From the NCBI GenBank assembly GCA_017435645.1, contig JAFSER010000013.1, positions 1 to 64,000 on the forward strand: a stretch of 64,000 bases of DNA, read 5' to 3'. This DNA comes from Clostridium sp. (GTDB lineage: Bacteria; Bacillota; Clostridia; Clostridiales; Clostridiaceae). Below the pieces are notes generated by a model that saw nothing but the letters and a program-made list of their open reading frames with translations, searched no databases and was not told the origin of the DNA. Positions 44,703 to 55,985 of this stretch are shown piece after piece; positions within the stretch are counted from its first letter, which is position 1; the number at the start of each line of letters is the position of its first letter. The position numbers and the translations under genes were made by a program.

Positions 44703-44936
44703 AAGACTGTGAATGAGAAAGTAAATATAAAGGACTTTTCAGGGAGAAATAGCCTTAGACTGAAAGCTATTTTATAGAAATTTATATTGAAGTTCCCTCA
44801 GGAGTCCTAGAAGTGAAATAATAGTAGTTTCTAGCGGTTATTCCGTTATTTAAATTGAGTTGGGTTTAGAAAACTTCTATAACCAATTAGGGTGGTAACG
44901 CGATACTTCGTCCCTTTGTGGGACGAAGTTTTTTAT
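44703..44936 (+). promoter_or_regulatory. T-box leader of pheST (phenylalanine tRNA-sensing)
   Basis: The T-box element AGGGTGGTAACGCG lies at about 44889-44902, followed by the terminator ACTTCGTCCC/GGGACGAAGT and T-run (44905-44936). The likely specifier is TTC (Phe) at 44793-44795, in the context TGAAG-TTC-CC. It matches the valS leader in layout. A Phe specifier ahead of pheS is the expected pairing. Confidence 0.94.
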
Positions 44937-45050
44937 TTATTTAGGAGTTAAAAATAGTTTTTATAGAAATAAAATAATATTTAACTAAGTTAACCTAAAA
45001 AATAAAATGTAATTTAAAAATTAGATTATTTTAATTAAGGAGGAAAAAGC

Positions 45051-46070
45051 ATGCAAGAACAGTTAATTAATATTAAAGAAACTGCATTTAATGAATTAAC
45101 AAATGCTGATAGTAGTGCAAGACTTGAAGAAATTAGAGTTAAATACTTAGGTAAAAAAGGAGAACTAACTACTATATTAAGAAGTATGGGTGGTTTATCA
45201 AAGGAAGAAAGACCTATAGTAGGAAAACTTGTAAATGAAGTTAAAAAAGAAGTTGAAGATAAAATAGAAGAAAAGCTTAATATAATAAAAGTAAAAGAAA
45301 AAAGTGATAAGATAGCTTCAGAAGTTATTGATATATCTATGCCAGGAAGAAAAAATAATATAGGGAAAAGACACCCTTTAGATTTAACTTTAGAAAGCAT
45401 GAAGGATATATTTATTTCAATGGGATTTACTGTTGAAGAAGGTCCAGAAGTAGAGCTTGATTATTATAATTTTGAAGCTTTAAATATTCCAGCTAATCAT
45501 CCAGCAAGAAGTGAACAAGACACTTTCTACATTAATGATAAGTTAGTTCTTAGAACTCAAACTTCACCAGTTCAAATAAGAGTAATGGAAAATCAAAAAC
45601 CACCAATAAAAATGATTGGACCTGGTAAGGTTTATAGATCAGATGCTGTTGATGCGACTCATTCGCCAATTTTTTATCAAATGGAAGGTTTAGTTATAGA
45701 TAAAGGAGTAACTTTTGCTGATTTAAAAGGAACTTTAGAATTATTTGCTAAAAAGATGTTTGGAGATAATGTTAAGACTAAGTTTAGACCACATCATTTC
45801 CCATTTACAGAACCTTCTGCTGAAATGGATGCTACTTGCTTTGTTTGTGAAGGAAAAGGTTGTAGAGTATGTAAAGGAAGTGGTTGGATAGAACTTTTAG
45901 GATGTGGAATGGTTCATCCTCAAGTATTAAGAAATTGTGGTATAGATCCAGAAGTTTATAGTGGATTTGCCTTCGGATTTGGTGTTGATAGAATGGTTAT
46001 GCTTAAGTATGGTATAGATGACATCAGATTATTATATGAAAGTGATATGAGATTCTTAAATCAATTTTAA
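45051..46070 (+). CDS. pheS: Phenylalanine-tRNA ligase alpha subunit
   Basis: 339 aa. N-terminal coiled coil (about 1-85), then the class II catalytic core: [14 protein letters not shown], the Phe-binding [13 protein letters not shown], motif 2 [17 protein letters not shown], and motif 3 [14 protein letters not shown]. Together with PheT it forms the alpha2beta2 enzyme. RBS AAGGAGG precedes ATG. Transcription is controlled by the T-box at 44703-44936. Confidence 0.98.
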   Translation: MQEQLINIKETAFNELTNADSSARLEEIRVKYLGKKGELTTILRSMGGLSKEERPIVGKLVNEVKKEVEDKIEEKLNIIKVKEKSDKIASEVIDISMPGRKNNIGKRHPLDLTLESMKDIFISMGFTVEEGPEVELDYYNFEALNIPANHPARSEQDTFYINDKLVLRTQTSPVQIRVMENQKPPIKMIGPGKVYRSDAVDATHSPIFYQMEGLVIDKGVTFADLKGTLELFAKKMFGDNVKTKFRPHHFPFTEPSAEMDATCFVCEGKGCRVCKGSGWIELLGCGMVHPQVLRNCGIDPEVYSGFAFGFGVDRMVMLKYGIDDIRLLYESDMRFLNQF

Positions 46071-46090
46071 TTAACAGGAGGTAATAAAGT

Positions 46091-48466
46091 ATGAAAGTAC
46101 CATTTAATTGGCTTAAAGATTATGTTGAAGTAAATATAGATGCAAAAGAACTTGGTGATAAATTAACTTTATCTGGCTCAGCTTTAGAGGAAGTTATTAC
46201 TCAAGGAGATGAAATAAAAAATGTTGTAACAGGAAAAATTGTTGAAATAACACAGCATCCAGATGCAGATAAATTAAAGGTTTGTCAAGTTGATATTGGA
46301 AAGGAAACAATACAAATTGTTACAGCAGCTACAAATATGAAGGAGCAAGATGTAGTACCAGTTGCTTTACATAAGTCTGTTTTAGCTGATGGAACTGAAA
46401 TTAAAAAAGGTAAATTAAGAGGGGTAGTATCTAATGGTATGTTCTGCTCAGAAGAAGAATTAGGAATAGCAGGAGATGAACCAGTTCATGGGCTTATGAT
46501 ATTACCAGGCGATGCTCCACTTGGAATGGATATTAAAGAATATTTAAATCTTAATAAGTCAATTTTAGATTTTGATATTACATCAAATAGACCAGATTGT
46601 TTAAGTATTGTAGGTATGGCAAGAGAAACAGCAGCAACATTAGGAACATCTTACAAAATGCCAAACTTAAGTTATGAAGTAAAAAGTAGTGAAAATATAA
46701 ATGATAAAATTAAAGTTGAAGTTAGAGACTCCTTATGTAGAAGATATATGGCTAGAGGTGTTAAAAATGTTAAGATAATGCCATCACCATCTTGGATGCA
46801 AGAAAGATTATTAGAAGCAGGGGTTAGACCTATTAATAATATAGTTGATATAACTAATTTTGTTATGTTAGAGCTTGGTCAACCAATGCATGCTTTTGAT
46901 GCAAGACAAATAAGAAGTGGAAAAATTGTTGTTGAAAGAGCAAAAGAAGATGAAGTATTTGTTACTTTAGATGAAATTGAAAGAAAATTAGATTCATCAT
47001 TCTTATGTATAAAAGATAATGAAACTTCTATAGGGCTTGCAGGAATAATGGGAGGATTAAACTCAGAGATTCAAGAAGATACTACAGAAGTTATTTTTGA
47101 AAGTGCAAATTTTGATGGAACTAATATAAGAGTAAATTCAAAGAAGTTAAATTTAAGAAGCGAAAGTTCAGCTAGATTTGAAAAAGATATAGATCCAAAC
47201 CTTACTGCATTAGCAATTGATAGAGCATGCGCATTAGTATGTGAATTAAATTGTGGTGAAGTTATAGAAGGAACTATAGATATATATAATTCTGTAAAAG
47301 AAGAAGGGAATATAGTAGTAGATTCAAAGTGGATTAATACTTTCCTTGGAACAGAAATTTCAAAGGAAGATATGAAAAAGTATCTTGATTCTTTAGAGTT
47401 AAAAACAGAAATAAATGAGGATAACTTAGAAATAACTATACCAACTTTTAGAATTGATATAGCTATAAAGGAAGACATAGCTGAAGAAGTAGCTAGAATA
47501 TATGGTTATGATAAGATACCTACAACTATTTATAGTGCATCTACAGGAAGAGAGCCTAAATACAAAAATGAAGTATTAAGAGATTTAATTGTAGATACTA
47601 TGGTATCAAGTGGATTAAATCAATCTATCAGTTATTCATTTATTTCACCAAAGGTTTTTGATAAGATAAATATAGCTGAAGATAGTGAGTTAAGAAACGT
47701 TATTAAAATTAAAAATCCACTAGGAGAAGATTACTCAGTAATGAGAACTACAACTATTCATTCTATGATGGAATGTTTAGGAAGAAACTATTCAAGAAAT
47801 AACGATTATGCTAGATTGTTTGAAATAGGAAAAGTATATATTCCACAAGAAGATGAAACAGAGCTTCCAATAGAAAAGAATATATTAACTATTGGAATGT
47901 ATGGTAATTGCGATTATTTAGATTTAAAAGGGATAGTAGAAAATATTCTTCATTCTATAGGATTAAGCAAGGTAATGTTTACTAGAGAAAGTGATAATTT
48001 AAGTTATCATCCAGGAAAAACAGCAGCTTTAATGATTGGTAATAAAAAGGTTGGAGTTTTAGGAGAAGTTCATCCAGATGTTTCAGAAAACTATGGTGTA
48101 GATACAAATTGTTATTTAGCAGAATTAAATCTAGATATGTTATTTGAATATTCTAAGACAGATAAAAAGTATAAGGCTCTACCTAAATTCCCAGCAGTTA
48201 CAAGAGATATTGCATTACTTGTAAATGATGAAGTTTTAGTTCAAGAAATTGAAGAGACAATAAGAAAAGCTGGTGGAAATTTAGTAGAAAAAGTTGAATT
48301 GTTTGATATTTACAAAGGAGCTCAAATACCAGAAGGTAAGAAGAGTATAGCATATGCAATAGCATATAGAGATGATAAAAAGACTTTAACAGATAATGAT
48401 GTTAATAAGGTTCATGATAAAATTTTAAGAAGTTTAGAATATAAGCTTGGAGCAACTTTAAGATAA
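46091..48466 (+). CDS. pheT: Phenylalanine-tRNA ligase beta subunit
   Basis: 791 aa, full length. N-terminal tRNA-binding (EMAP-like) domain with [13 protein letters not shown] at about residues 56-68, then B3/B4 ([16 protein letters not shown]), B5 and the C-terminal FDX-ACB anticodon-binding domain ([13 protein letters not shown]... [10 protein letters not shown]). RBS AACAGGAGG precedes ATG, 21 bases after pheS. Downstream hairpin GGGGTTAC/GTAGCCCC at about 48475-48496 has no T-run. Confidence 0.98.
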   Translation: MKVPFNWLKDYVEVNIDAKELGDKLTLSGSALEEVITQGDEIKNVVTGKIVEITQHPDADKLKVCQVDIGKETIQIVTAATNMKEQDVVPVALHKSVLADGTEIKKGKLRGVVSNGMFCSEEELGIAGDEPVHGLMILPGDAPLGMDIKEYLNLNKSILDFDITSNRPDCLSIVGMARETAATLGTSYKMPNLSYEVKSSENINDKIKVEVRDSLCRRYMARGVKNVKIMPSPSWMQERLLEAGVRPINNIVDITNFVMLELGQPMHAFDARQIRSGKIVVERAKEDEVFVTLDEIERKLDSSFLCIKDNETSIGLAGIMGGLNSEIQEDTTEVIFESANFDGTNIRVNSKKLNLRSESSARFEKDIDPNLTALAIDRACALVCELNCGEVIEGTIDIYNSVKEEGNIVVDSKWINTFLGTEISKEDMKKYLDSLELKTEINEDNLEITIPTFRIDIAIKEDIAEEVARIYGYDKIPTTIYSASTGREPKYKNEVLRDLIVDTMVSSGLNQSISYSFISPKVFDKINIAEDSELRNVIKIKNPLGEDYSVMRTTTIHSMMECLGRNYSRNNDYARLFEIGKVYIPQEDETELPIEKNILTIGMYGNCDYLDLKGIVENILHSIGLSKVMFTRESDNLSYHPGKTAALMIGNKKVGVLGEVHPDVSENYGVDTNCYLAELNLDMLFEYSKTDKKYKALPKFPAVTRDIALLVNDEVLVQEIEETIRKAGGNLVEKVELFDIYKGAQIPEGKKSIAYAIAYRDDKKTLTDNDVNKVHDKILRSLEYKLGATLR

Positions 48467-48629
48467 TAAATAAGGGGGTTACTTAAGGGTAGCCCCAATG
48501 AAATAAAGTAGGATTTATAAAAGAGTATTAAAAAATAATCTATTATAAATTCTTCTTTGTATATTAAAATAAACTTAAAAGTATATAATTTTACAGATAA
48601 AAATAATAAATAAGCAAATGGAGACAGAA

Positions 48630-49439
48630 ATGAAGTACATAATAAATATATTAAAAGGGATGATTATAGGAATTTCTAATATTATTCCAGGTGTAAGTGG
48701 TGGAACTATGGCAGTAGTTATGGGAATATATGATAAAACTATATATTCAGTAAATAATTTTTTTAAGGATATAAAGAAAAATATACTATTCTTAGGTAGT
48801 ATTATAATAGGAGCGGGAATAGGAATTTTATTATTTACAAACTTAATAGATTCTTTACTAAAAAACTATAATGAGCAAACTAATTTTTTCTTTATAGGAT
48901 TAATAATAGGAACAATTCCTTTACTATATAAAAGAGTAACTGAAACTAAGATTAAGAATGCAAATTATATTGCATTTATAATTGGATTTATAATAGTTGC
49001 AGGGCTTGGAATAATGCAAAAAGCAAACCCAGAAACATCATTTTTAAGCACTATATTTAAGCCTAATACTTTAGGATTTTTTATAGCAGGATTTATAGCA
49101 GCTGCTACTATGATATTACCAGGAATAAGTGGTTCTTTTGTTTTATTATTAATAGGTTTATATGAGCCTATAATAGAAATAATTAAAAACTTTGATATTT
49201 TTAATATTATAGTCGTAGGAATAGGTGTAGTTGGAGGATTTTTATTAATGACTAAGTTAATAGAAGGAATTTTTAATAAATACCCTCAAACAGCATATTG
49301 CATTATTTTAGGATTAGTTCTAGGATCAGTATTTGTAATATATCCAGGATTTACTTTTGGGTTTATGGGGATAGTATCTATAGTTGCTTTAATATTTGGT
49401 TTCTTAATAGCATATATTATTGGTAAAAATGAAAAATAA
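48630..49439 (+). CDS. DUF368 membrane protein, polyprenyl-phosphate transporter (PopT) family
   Basis: 269 aa, about eight TM helices. Start ATG 48630 is chosen because ATGGAGAC (48618-48625) serves as its RBS; ATG 48618 itself has none. The N-terminal NILKGMIIGISNIIPGVSGG and the internal repeat AATMILPGISGSFVLLLIG are the inverted-repeat DUF368 signature. DUF368 members (PopT) have been shown in other bacteria to return undecaprenyl phosphate across the membrane for wall synthesis. The role here is by family. Confidence 0.9.
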   Translation: MKYIINILKGMIIGISNIIPGVSGGTMAVVMGIYDKTIYSVNNFFKDIKKNILFLGSIIIGAGIGILLFTNLIDSLLKNYNEQTNFFFIGLIIGTIPLLYKRVTETKIKNANYIAFIIGFIIVAGLGIMQKANPETSFLSTIFKPNTLGFFIAGFIAAATMILPGISGSFVLLLIGLYEPIIEIIKNFDIFNIIVVGIGVVGGFLLMTKLIEGIFNKYPQTAYCIILGLVLGSVFVIYPGFTFGFMGIVSIVALIFGFLIAYIIGKNEK

Positions 49440-49445
49440 AAATTT

Positions 49446-49494
49446 AAAAGATGTTGTAAATAGTATTTTAGTACCATTTACAACATCTTTTTTA
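49446..49494 (+). terminator. Terminator of the DUF368 gene
   Basis: 16-bp stem AAAAGATGTTGTAAAT against ATTTACAACATCTTTT, then TTT. Confidence 0.92.
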
Positions 49495-49622
49495 TAAAAC
49501 TATATTTATATATAAATGTTTTAAAAGAATATAAGTTCTATATATAATTATATTTATATACATAAGAAGGTTTATTATGATAGAATTAACTATAGAAATT
49601 ATGTTAATGAGGTGTTTTTTGT

Positions 49623-50276
49623 ATGAATACAGTTACTATAAATATAAATGGAATGGAATATCATTTAAAAGGAAGAGAAAGTAAAGAATATTTAGAGAAA
49701 ATATCTAAATATGTAGATATGAAAATAAAAGATATTACTAATAACAATAGAAAATTAAGTTCTACAGCAGGAGCAACATTAGTTGCATTAAATATAGCAG
49801 ACGAGCTTTTTAAAGCTGATGATGAAATAGAAAGTTTATTAAAGAAAAATGCATCTTTAGAAGAAAGAAATAATACTCTTAAGGAACGTATTAAAGAAAT
49901 TAAAGATAATAAAGAAGAAATTGATACTTTGAAACAAATTATAGAAAACTTAAAAATTGAAAATAGTACATTAAAAGAAAATATAGAAATATGTAATAAA
50001 GAAGTAGAAATTGCCAGAAGAGATAAGGAAGTATTAAAAGAAGAAGGTAGTTATAAAGAAAGATTTATTCAATTAAATGAAGAGTATAAATTAATGGAAG
50101 AGAATTGTAAAAAATATAAGGAAGAGAAAGAAAGACTGAAAGAAATAAATAAAGAAAATAGATTTAATACACAAAATTTAAAATATAAAGTTTTAGATTT
50201 AGAAAAAAAATTAATAGATTCTCAAATTATGCTCACAGCAGAAAAAAGAAAAACTAATTCTTTATTGAAAAAATAA
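49623..50276 (+). CDS. zapA: Cell-division protein ZapA, long coiled-coil form
   Basis: 217 aa. The N-terminal ~90 residues match ZapA (VTININGMEYHLKGRESKEY ... ATLVALNIADELFKAD), which bundles FtsZ. The rest is a long charged coiled coil (about 75-210), longer than the ~85-aa Bacillus protein, as is usual in Clostridium. RBS GAGGTG precedes ATG. It leads a run with U32 protease and mutS2, a conserved Firmicutes order. Confidence 0.88.
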   Translation: MNTVTININGMEYHLKGRESKEYLEKISKYVDMKIKDITNNNRKLSSTAGATLVALNIADELFKADDEIESLLKKNASLEERNNTLKERIKEIKDNKEEIDTLKQIIENLKIENSTLKENIEICNKEVEIARRDKEVLKEEGSYKERFIQLNEEYKLMEENCKKYKEEKERLKEINKENRFNTQNLKYKVLDLEKKLIDSQIMLTAEKRKTNSLLKK

Positions 50277-50374
50277 TATTATATTTGAAAAATATACAAT
50301 AGAAAAAATATTTAAATTATGTTATATATAATAATGATTTTAGATTACAATACGAAAGTTTAGGAGAAGTATTT

Positions 50375-52726
50375 ATGAAAAAGGTAGAGATTTTAGCTCC
50401 AGCTGGGAGTATGGAAAGTTTAATTGCAGCAATGAATAAAGGTGCAGATGCAGTTTATTTAGGTGGGAATAAATTTTCAGCAAGAGCCTATGCTTCTAAT
50501 TTTGATAATGATAATATGATAAAAGCTGTTGACTATGTGCATAGCTATGGCGCAAAAGTATATGTAACTTTAAATACTATATTAAAGGAAAATGAAATTA
50601 ATGAAGCCTTAAGGTATGTTGGGTTTTTATATGAAATAGGGGTAGACGCTATTATACTTCAGGATCTTGGATTATTTAAAAAAATAAAAGAAGAATATCC
50701 TGAATTTGAGATACATGCATCAACTCAGATGACAATACATAATGGTGAGGGAGCTTTATATTTTAAAGAAAAAGGCTTCCATAGAATAGTATTATCAAGA
50801 GAGCTATCTATTGATGAAGTAAGATATATATCAAAGGACTTAGGAATTGAAACTGAAATATTTGTTCATGGAGCTTTATGTATTTCTTATTCAGGTCAAT
50901 GTCTTATGAGTTCTATGATAGGTGGAAGAAGTGGAAATAGAGGAAGATGTGCTCAACCTTGTAGAATGGAATATACATTAAAGGGAGTAACATCAGGAGA
51001 AAAAAAAGCACATTTATTAAGTCCAAAGGACACTTGTACAATAGAAAGTATAAAAGATATTATTGATTCAGGAACTTATTCTTTAAAAATAGAAGGAAGA
51101 ATGAAAAGACCTGAATATGTAGCAGGAGTTGTAGATAATTATAAAAAGGCAGTGGAAAAGGAGCTTTATAAGACTGACTTTAATGTTAGCAAGGGAAAAA
51201 GGGAGTTAATGCAACTTTTTAATAGAGGAGGATTTTCAACAGCTTATTTACATAAGAATTTAGGTAGGGATATGATGAGCTTTAAGAATCCTAGAAATAC
51301 AGGATTGCCTTTAGGAAAAGTAGAGAAAAATGGAGAAATGATATTAAAAGAAGATATTGCCATTGGAGATGGATTTAGGTTTAAGGAAACAGGATATAAT
51401 ATTAATAAGATTATAAAGAAGGGTGAAGAAGTAAAGGAAGCAAAAAGAGGGGAAAGAGTTAAAATATTTCCAACTGCTTATAAGCCTGGAGATGAACTTT
51501 ATAAATCCTTAGATAAAAAGTTATTTGAATCTCTTGAGGATTATTTAAAGCCTTATTTTAGAAAAATAGAATTAAAAGCTAAAGTTATTTTTAAGGAATC
51601 AGAACCTATGAAGCTTATTATTAATTATAATAATAAAGAATATGAATTTATAGGAGAAGTAGTTCAAAAGGCTGAGAGAATGCCGTTAAGTAAAGAAAGA
51701 ATAAGTGAGGCCTTAGTAAAGTCATCTGATAGTGTTTTTAAAATAAAAGAAGTAGATTTTATTGATTTTAAAGAGGGCTTTTTAAGAGTTAGTGATATTA
51801 ATAATTTAAGAAGGGAAGCTTTAGAAGGAATTCAAAAATCAATAGCCAAAGGATTTAGAAGAAGAAGACCAGAAAAAAGAATATATTCTGAAACTAATAT
51901 AGATAAGGATAATAATTTAAATATATTATATCAATGTATAACAAAAGAACAGTTAAAAGCCCTTTTAGATGAAGAAGTTAAAGATATAGCTATAGATATA
52001 TTTAATAGGGATAAGGATGCTTTGAAGATTAATGATATAAAAGAATTATCAAAAATTAGTGATTTAAATATATATTTAAAAGTTCCTAATATAATAAAAT
52101 CTGAATTTGATAGTATTACTAAAGTTATAGATAAGGTCAAAGAATATATAAAAGGAATAGTAACAGTTAATGTAGGAATAATAAGAAAATATAAAGATGA
52201 GTTAATTATAATTGGTGATTATAAGCTAAATATTATTAACTCTGAAGCTTTAAAATTTTATCAAAAAGAAATAGATATTCCTACTTTAAGTTTAGAATTA
52301 AATAGAAAAGAAATAAAATCTATATTGAAGAATAATAAAGGCAATGTACAAGGAATTATTTATGGAAAAACAGAGCTAATGATTAGTGAATACTGCCCTA
52401 TAGGAAGCACATTTGGAGAAAAATCTGCTTGCAATGAATGTAACCTAGCGTGTACTAGAGATAAATTTACATTAATTGATAGAATGAATGAAAAGTTTAG
52501 GGTAATGACAGATATTTTTTGTAGAAGTTATATTTTAAATCCAAGTCCATTAAATCTTATAGAAGAAAAAGAGGATTTAAAAGCTTTAGGGGTTAATTCT
52601 TTTAGAGTTGAATTTAGAGATGAAAGCTATAATGAAGTGAAAAAAGTTTTAAGAATGATAGAAGGTAGAGAAGAGGTTAATACAAGAGAGTATACAAAAG
52701 GTCATTATAGAAGAGGTATAGAATAA
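50375..52726 (+). CDS. Peptidase U32-family protein, long form with DUF3656
   Basis: 783 aa. The N-terminal U32 domain begins VEILAPAGSMESLIAAMNKG and has HASTQMTIHN and the conserved EIFVHGALCISYSGQCLMS with Cys residues, then CAQPCRMEY. The later part has a second Cys-rich segment CPIGSTFGEKSACNECNLAC, fitting the DUF3656-containing long form. Members such as RlhA and TrhP take part in RNA hydroxylation, so a role in rRNA or tRNA modification is more likely than collagen digestion. RBS AGGAGAAG precedes ATG. Two bases separate it from the next gene. Confidence 0.9.
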   Translation: MKKVEILAPAGSMESLIAAMNKGADAVYLGGNKFSARAYASNFDNDNMIKAVDYVHSYGAKVYVTLNTILKENEINEALRYVGFLYEIGVDAIILQDLGLFKKIKEEYPEFEIHASTQMTIHNGEGALYFKEKGFHRIVLSRELSIDEVRYISKDLGIETEIFVHGALCISYSGQCLMSSMIGGRSGNRGRCAQPCRMEYTLKGVTSGEKKAHLLSPKDTCTIESIKDIIDSGTYSLKIEGRMKRPEYVAGVVDNYKKAVEKELYKTDFNVSKGKRELMQLFNRGGFSTAYLHKNLGRDMMSFKNPRNTGLPLGKVEKNGEMILKEDIAIGDGFRFKETGYNINKIIKKGEEVKEAKRGERVKIFPTAYKPGDELYKSLDKKLFESLEDYLKPYFRKIELKAKVIFKESEPMKLIINYNNKEYEFIGEVVQKAERMPLSKERISEALVKSSDSVFKIKEVDFIDFKEGFLRVSDINNLRREALEGIQKSIAKGFRRRRPEKRIYSETNIDKDNNLNILYQCITKEQLKALLDEEVKDIAIDIFNRDKDALKINDIKELSKISDLNIYLKVPNIIKSEFDSITKVIDKVKEYIKGIVTVNVGIIRKYKDELIIIGDYKLNIINSEALKFYQKEIDIPTLSLELNRKEIKSILKNNKGNVQGIIYGKTELMISEYCPIGSTFGEKSACNECNLACTRDKFTLIDRMNEKFRVMTDIFCRSYILNPSPLNLIEEKEDLKALGVNSFRVEFRDESYNEVKKVLRMIEGREEVNTREYTKGHYRRGIE

Positions 52727-52727
52727 A

Positions 52728-53069
52728 ATGAGTTTAATAGTTAGCAGTATTTTAATAATTTTAACTATATTAATAAATTATAGATTTTTACATTTAACTA
52801 AAAACTATAAAGAGTATACTAATCTTATCAAATTGAGAGATAGGAAAGAAGAAATTAAATTATTAAATAAGTTTTGGAAAAAACAAATAAGTATAATAGC
52901 TATAGGTGTAATGTTAATATTTTTATTATTCTTTGTAGATAGTAATAATAAAGTAGTATTTAATACTTTTTCAGTTATTGTAATTTTATATGTTATTGTT
53001 TGTAATTTATTTGGAGTGTATAATTATAAAATTTTAAAAAAGAATTATAAATATATTGAAAATAGTTAG
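52728..53069 (+). CDS. Small membrane protein of unknown function (113 aa)
   Basis: Three hydrophobic segments: about residues 3-18, 51-69 and 75-96; the loop between the first two is basic and charged. ATG starts one base after the U32 stop, with the RBS inside the U32 gene (AGAGGT), so it is coupled to it. It is followed by mutS2 25 bases on. I do not recognise a family. Confidence 0.65.
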   Translation: MSLIVSSILIILTILINYRFLHLTKNYKEYTNLIKLRDRKEEIKLLNKFWKKQISIIAIGVMLIFLLFFVDSNNKVVFNTFSVIVILYVIVCNLFGVYNYKILKKNYKYIENS

Positions 53070-53093
53070 TTAATAGATAAAATAGGAGAAAAT

Positions 53094-55451
53094 ATGCAGG
53101 AAAGAACTCTTAAAATATTAGAATTTAATAAAATAAAACAAAAATTAAAGGAATATGCTATAACTAAAGGAAGTAAAGAAATAATTGATAAATTACATCC
53201 TTTGGATACAGTATTTGAGGTAAGAAGAAAGTTAAAAGAAACAGAAGAAGCACTAGATTTATTAATGACTAAAGGAAACCCTCCTTTTGAGGGATTATTT
53301 GATGTACAAGAAGGGATAATAAGATCAAAAAAAGGTGGAGTATTATCTATTGGACAATTGTTAAAGATTGGAAATATGCTTAAGTGTTCTAGAAGATTTA
53401 AGGATTATATTTATAGAAGAGAAGATGAAACTCCACATGTTATCTTAGAAGATTTAGCAGATATTTTAACTCCAATAAAAAAGTTAGAGGATATTATAGA
53501 AATATCTATAGTATCGGAAGAGGAAATAAGCGATAGAGCTAGTAGTGAATTAGCCTCTATTAGAAGAAGCTTAAAAGAAAAGAATTCATCTATTAGAGAA
53601 AAGATTAATTCAATTATACGTTCTAACTCTAAGTATCTACAAGATTCTTTATATACAATTAGAGGAGATAGATATGTATTGCCAGTAAAGGCTGAATATA
53701 AAAGTGCTGTACCTGGTTTGGTACATGATCAAAGTTCAACTGGTGCAACTTTATTTATAGAACCGATGAGTATGGTTAATCTAAACAATGAAATTAAAGA
53801 ATTAAAGCTTAAAGAGAAATCTGAAATAGATAGAATACTTATGGATTTATCTAATAAGGTATATGAATCCATTGATATAGTTGAAAGTAACTATAATATT
53901 CTTACAGAACTTGATTTTATTTTTGCAAAAGGTAAATATGGTTCTAGTTTAAACGGTATTTGCCCAGAGGTTAATGAAGATAAAAGCTTTGATATTATTC
54001 AAGGAAGACATCCATTGATAGATCCAAAGATAGTAGTACCTTCAGATATATATTTAGGAAAAGATTTTAGCACATTAATGATAACTGGACCTAATACAGG
54101 AGGAAAAACTGTTACATTAAAAACCGTTGGACTATTACATTTAATGGCTTTAAGTGGCTTATTAATACCAGCTAAAGATAATTCAAGTATAAGTTTTTTT
54201 ACTAAGATTTTTGCTGATATTGGAGATGAGCAAAGTATAGAACAATCATTATCTACTTTTTCATCGCATATGACAAGTATTATAAAGATAATGGAAGATG
54301 CAGATAGTAATTCTTTGATTTTATTTGATGAAATAGGATCAGGAACAGATCCTACAGAAGGAGCAGCTTTAGCAATTTCTATATTAGATACTTTACGAGA
54401 AGGCGGAGCTAGAATAATTGCAACTACTCACTATAGTGAGCTTAAAGGATATGCGTTAAGAACTACAGGGATTGAAAATGCATCTGTGGAATTTGATGTA
54501 GAAACATTAAGACCAACCTACAGATTATTAATAGGAATACCTGGGAAGTCTAATGCTTTTGAAATATCTAAAAGATTAGGACTTAAGGAAGAAATTATAA
54601 ACAAGGCTAAAAGTAATATCTCTTCTGAAAATCTTAAGTTTGAGGATTTAATTAGGGAACTGCAAGAAAAGAGTATCTTGGCCAATAGAGATGCAAGAGA
54701 AGCTAAAAAATTAAAGTTAGAAGCAGATGAAATAAAAAAGAAGTATGATGAAAAATTAAAGAGATTAGATGAAATAAGAGATAAAGCGTACGGAGATGCT
54801 AAAAGAGAAGCAAGGGATATTATATCTAAAGCTAAAGAAGAAGCAGATGAAATACTTAAAGCTATGAGAGAGTTAGAAAAGCTAGGTATAGCTCAAGGTG
54901 GAAGAGCTAGATTAGAACAAGAAAGAAAAAAGCTTAAGGATAGTTTAGAAAGTAAGGAAGCATCATTAATAAAGGAAAGAGAGAATAATGGTGAAATAAT
55001 AGAAAAGGTAACTTTAGGAATGGATGCGTATTTACCTTCATTAAATCAAAATGTAATAATTATTTCTATGCCTGATTCTAAAGGTGAAGTACAGGTGGAA
55101 GCTGGAATAATGAAAATTAATGTAAAGCTTAAGGATTTAAGAAAAGTAAAAAATAGTTCAGTAAAAAAAGAAAAAAAGAAAAGAGAGTTAAAATTAAATT
55201 TAAAATCTATAGAAAGTAGAATAGATTTAAGAGGGATGGATGCAGAAGAGGCTTGTTATAGAGCAGATAAATATTTAGATGAAGCGTATATGGCTAATTT
55301 AGGAGAAGTTACTATTGTTCATGGTAAGGGAACAGGAATATTAAGAAAAGCAATAAATACTATGTTAAAGAAACATCCTCATGTTAAAAACTATAGATTA
55401 GGAGAGTATGGTGAAGGTGGAGATGGAGTAACTATTGCTATACTTAAATAA
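53094..55451 (+). CDS. mutS2: MutS2 (endonuclease / ribosome-collision factor)
   Basis: 785 aa. MutS core with Walker A TGPNTGGKTVTLKT at about residues 331-344, LFDEIGSGTDPTEGAALA (Walker B/signature), a long coiled coil (about 515-630) and a C-terminal Smr domain (IDLRGMDAEEAC, VHGKGTGILRKAI). MutS2 lacks the mismatch-recognition domain I of MutS; it is implicated in suppressing recombination and in collided-ribosome rescue. RBS AGGAGAAA precedes ATG. Confidence 0.97.
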   Translation: MQERTLKILEFNKIKQKLKEYAITKGSKEIIDKLHPLDTVFEVRRKLKETEEALDLLMTKGNPPFEGLFDVQEGIIRSKKGGVLSIGQLLKIGNMLKCSRRFKDYIYRREDETPHVILEDLADILTPIKKLEDIIEISIVSEEEISDRASSELASIRRSLKEKNSSIREKINSIIRSNSKYLQDSLYTIRGDRYVLPVKAEYKSAVPGLVHDQSSTGATLFIEPMSMVNLNNEIKELKLKEKSEIDRILMDLSNKVYESIDIVESNYNILTELDFIFAKGKYGSSLNGICPEVNEDKSFDIIQGRHPLIDPKIVVPSDIYLGKDFSTLMITGPNTGGKTVTLKTVGLLHLMALSGLLIPAKDNSSISFFTKIFADIGDEQSIEQSLSTFSSHMTSIIKIMEDADSNSLILFDEIGSGTDPTEGAALAISILDTLREGGARIIATTHYSELKGYALRTTGIENASVEFDVETLRPTYRLLIGIPGKSNAFEISKRLGLKEEIINKAKSNISSENLKFEDLIRELQEKSILANRDAREAKKLKLEADEIKKKYDEKLKRLDEIRDKAYGDAKREARDIISKAKEEADEILKAMRELEKLGIAQGGRARLEQERKKLKDSLESKEASLIKERENNGEIIEKVTLGMDAYLPSLNQNVIIISMPDSKGEVQVEAGIMKINVKLKDLRKVKNSSVKKEKKKRELKLNLKSIESRIDLRGMDAEEACYRADKYLDEAYMANLGEVTIVHGKGTGILRKAINTMLKKHPHVKNYRLGEYGEGGDGVTIAILK

Positions 55452-55460
55452 CAAAATAAA

Positions 55461-55488
55461 AAGAGGCTCGTTTTAGAGTCTTTTTTTG
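55461..55488 (+). terminator. Terminator of mutS2
   Basis: AGGCTC pairs with GAGTCT (with G-U), followed by a long T-run. Confidence 0.75.
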
Positions 55489-55520
55489 TGTTATAATAAT
55501 TTATGAAATGAGGTGTGAAT

Positions 55521-55985
55521 GTGTATTTAATTAGTAGTTGCTTATGTGGAGTGAATTGTAAATATAATGGAAGCAATAATATAAATGAAAAGTGTTTAAA
55601 ATTATTTAAAGAAGGAAAGGCGATTTTAATTTGCCCTGAGCAATTAGGAGGACTTTCAACACCTAGAACACCTGCAGAAATAAAAGGAACATCAGAAGAG
55701 GTTCTTTGTGGAAAAAATAAAGTAATGACAAAAGATAATATTGATGTAACAAAATCTTTTTTAAAGGGAGCCAAAGAAGCGTTATATATAGCAAAATTAA
55801 CGGATATTAAAGTTGCTATATTAAAGGATGGTAGTCCATCTTGTGGTGTGAATTATATTTATGATGGAAGCTTTACAGGTAAGAAAATATTAGGAAAAGG
55901 AATTACTACAACAATATTAATAAATAATGGCATAGACGTAATAAGTGAATTTGATTTTGGAGGAGAAAGCTATGGGGATTTTTAA
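55521..55985 (+). CDS. DUF523-family protein
   Basis: 154 aa. LISSCLCGVNCKYNGSNN at the N-terminus, ICPEQLGGLSTPRTPAEI and LKDGSPSCG are the DUF523 (YbbK-like) signature with conserved Cys, suggesting metal or thiol chemistry of unknown role. GTG 55521 is taken as the start because GAGG (55510-55513) lies 7 bases before it; GTG 55515 is an in-frame alternative. Its end overlaps the next gene by 14 bases. Confidence 0.9.
   Translation: MYLISSCLCGVNCKYNGSNNINEKCLKLFKEGKAILICPEQLGGLSTPRTPAEIKGTSEEVLCGKNKVMTKDNIDVTKSFLKGAKEALYIAKLTDIKVAILKDGSPSCGVNYIYDGSFTGKKILGKGITTTILINNGIDVISEFDFGGESYGDF

Noticed and set aside
48475..48496. Terminator after pheT
   Set aside because: The GGGGTTAC/GTAGCCCC hairpin has no T-run, so it is noted but not called as a terminator.
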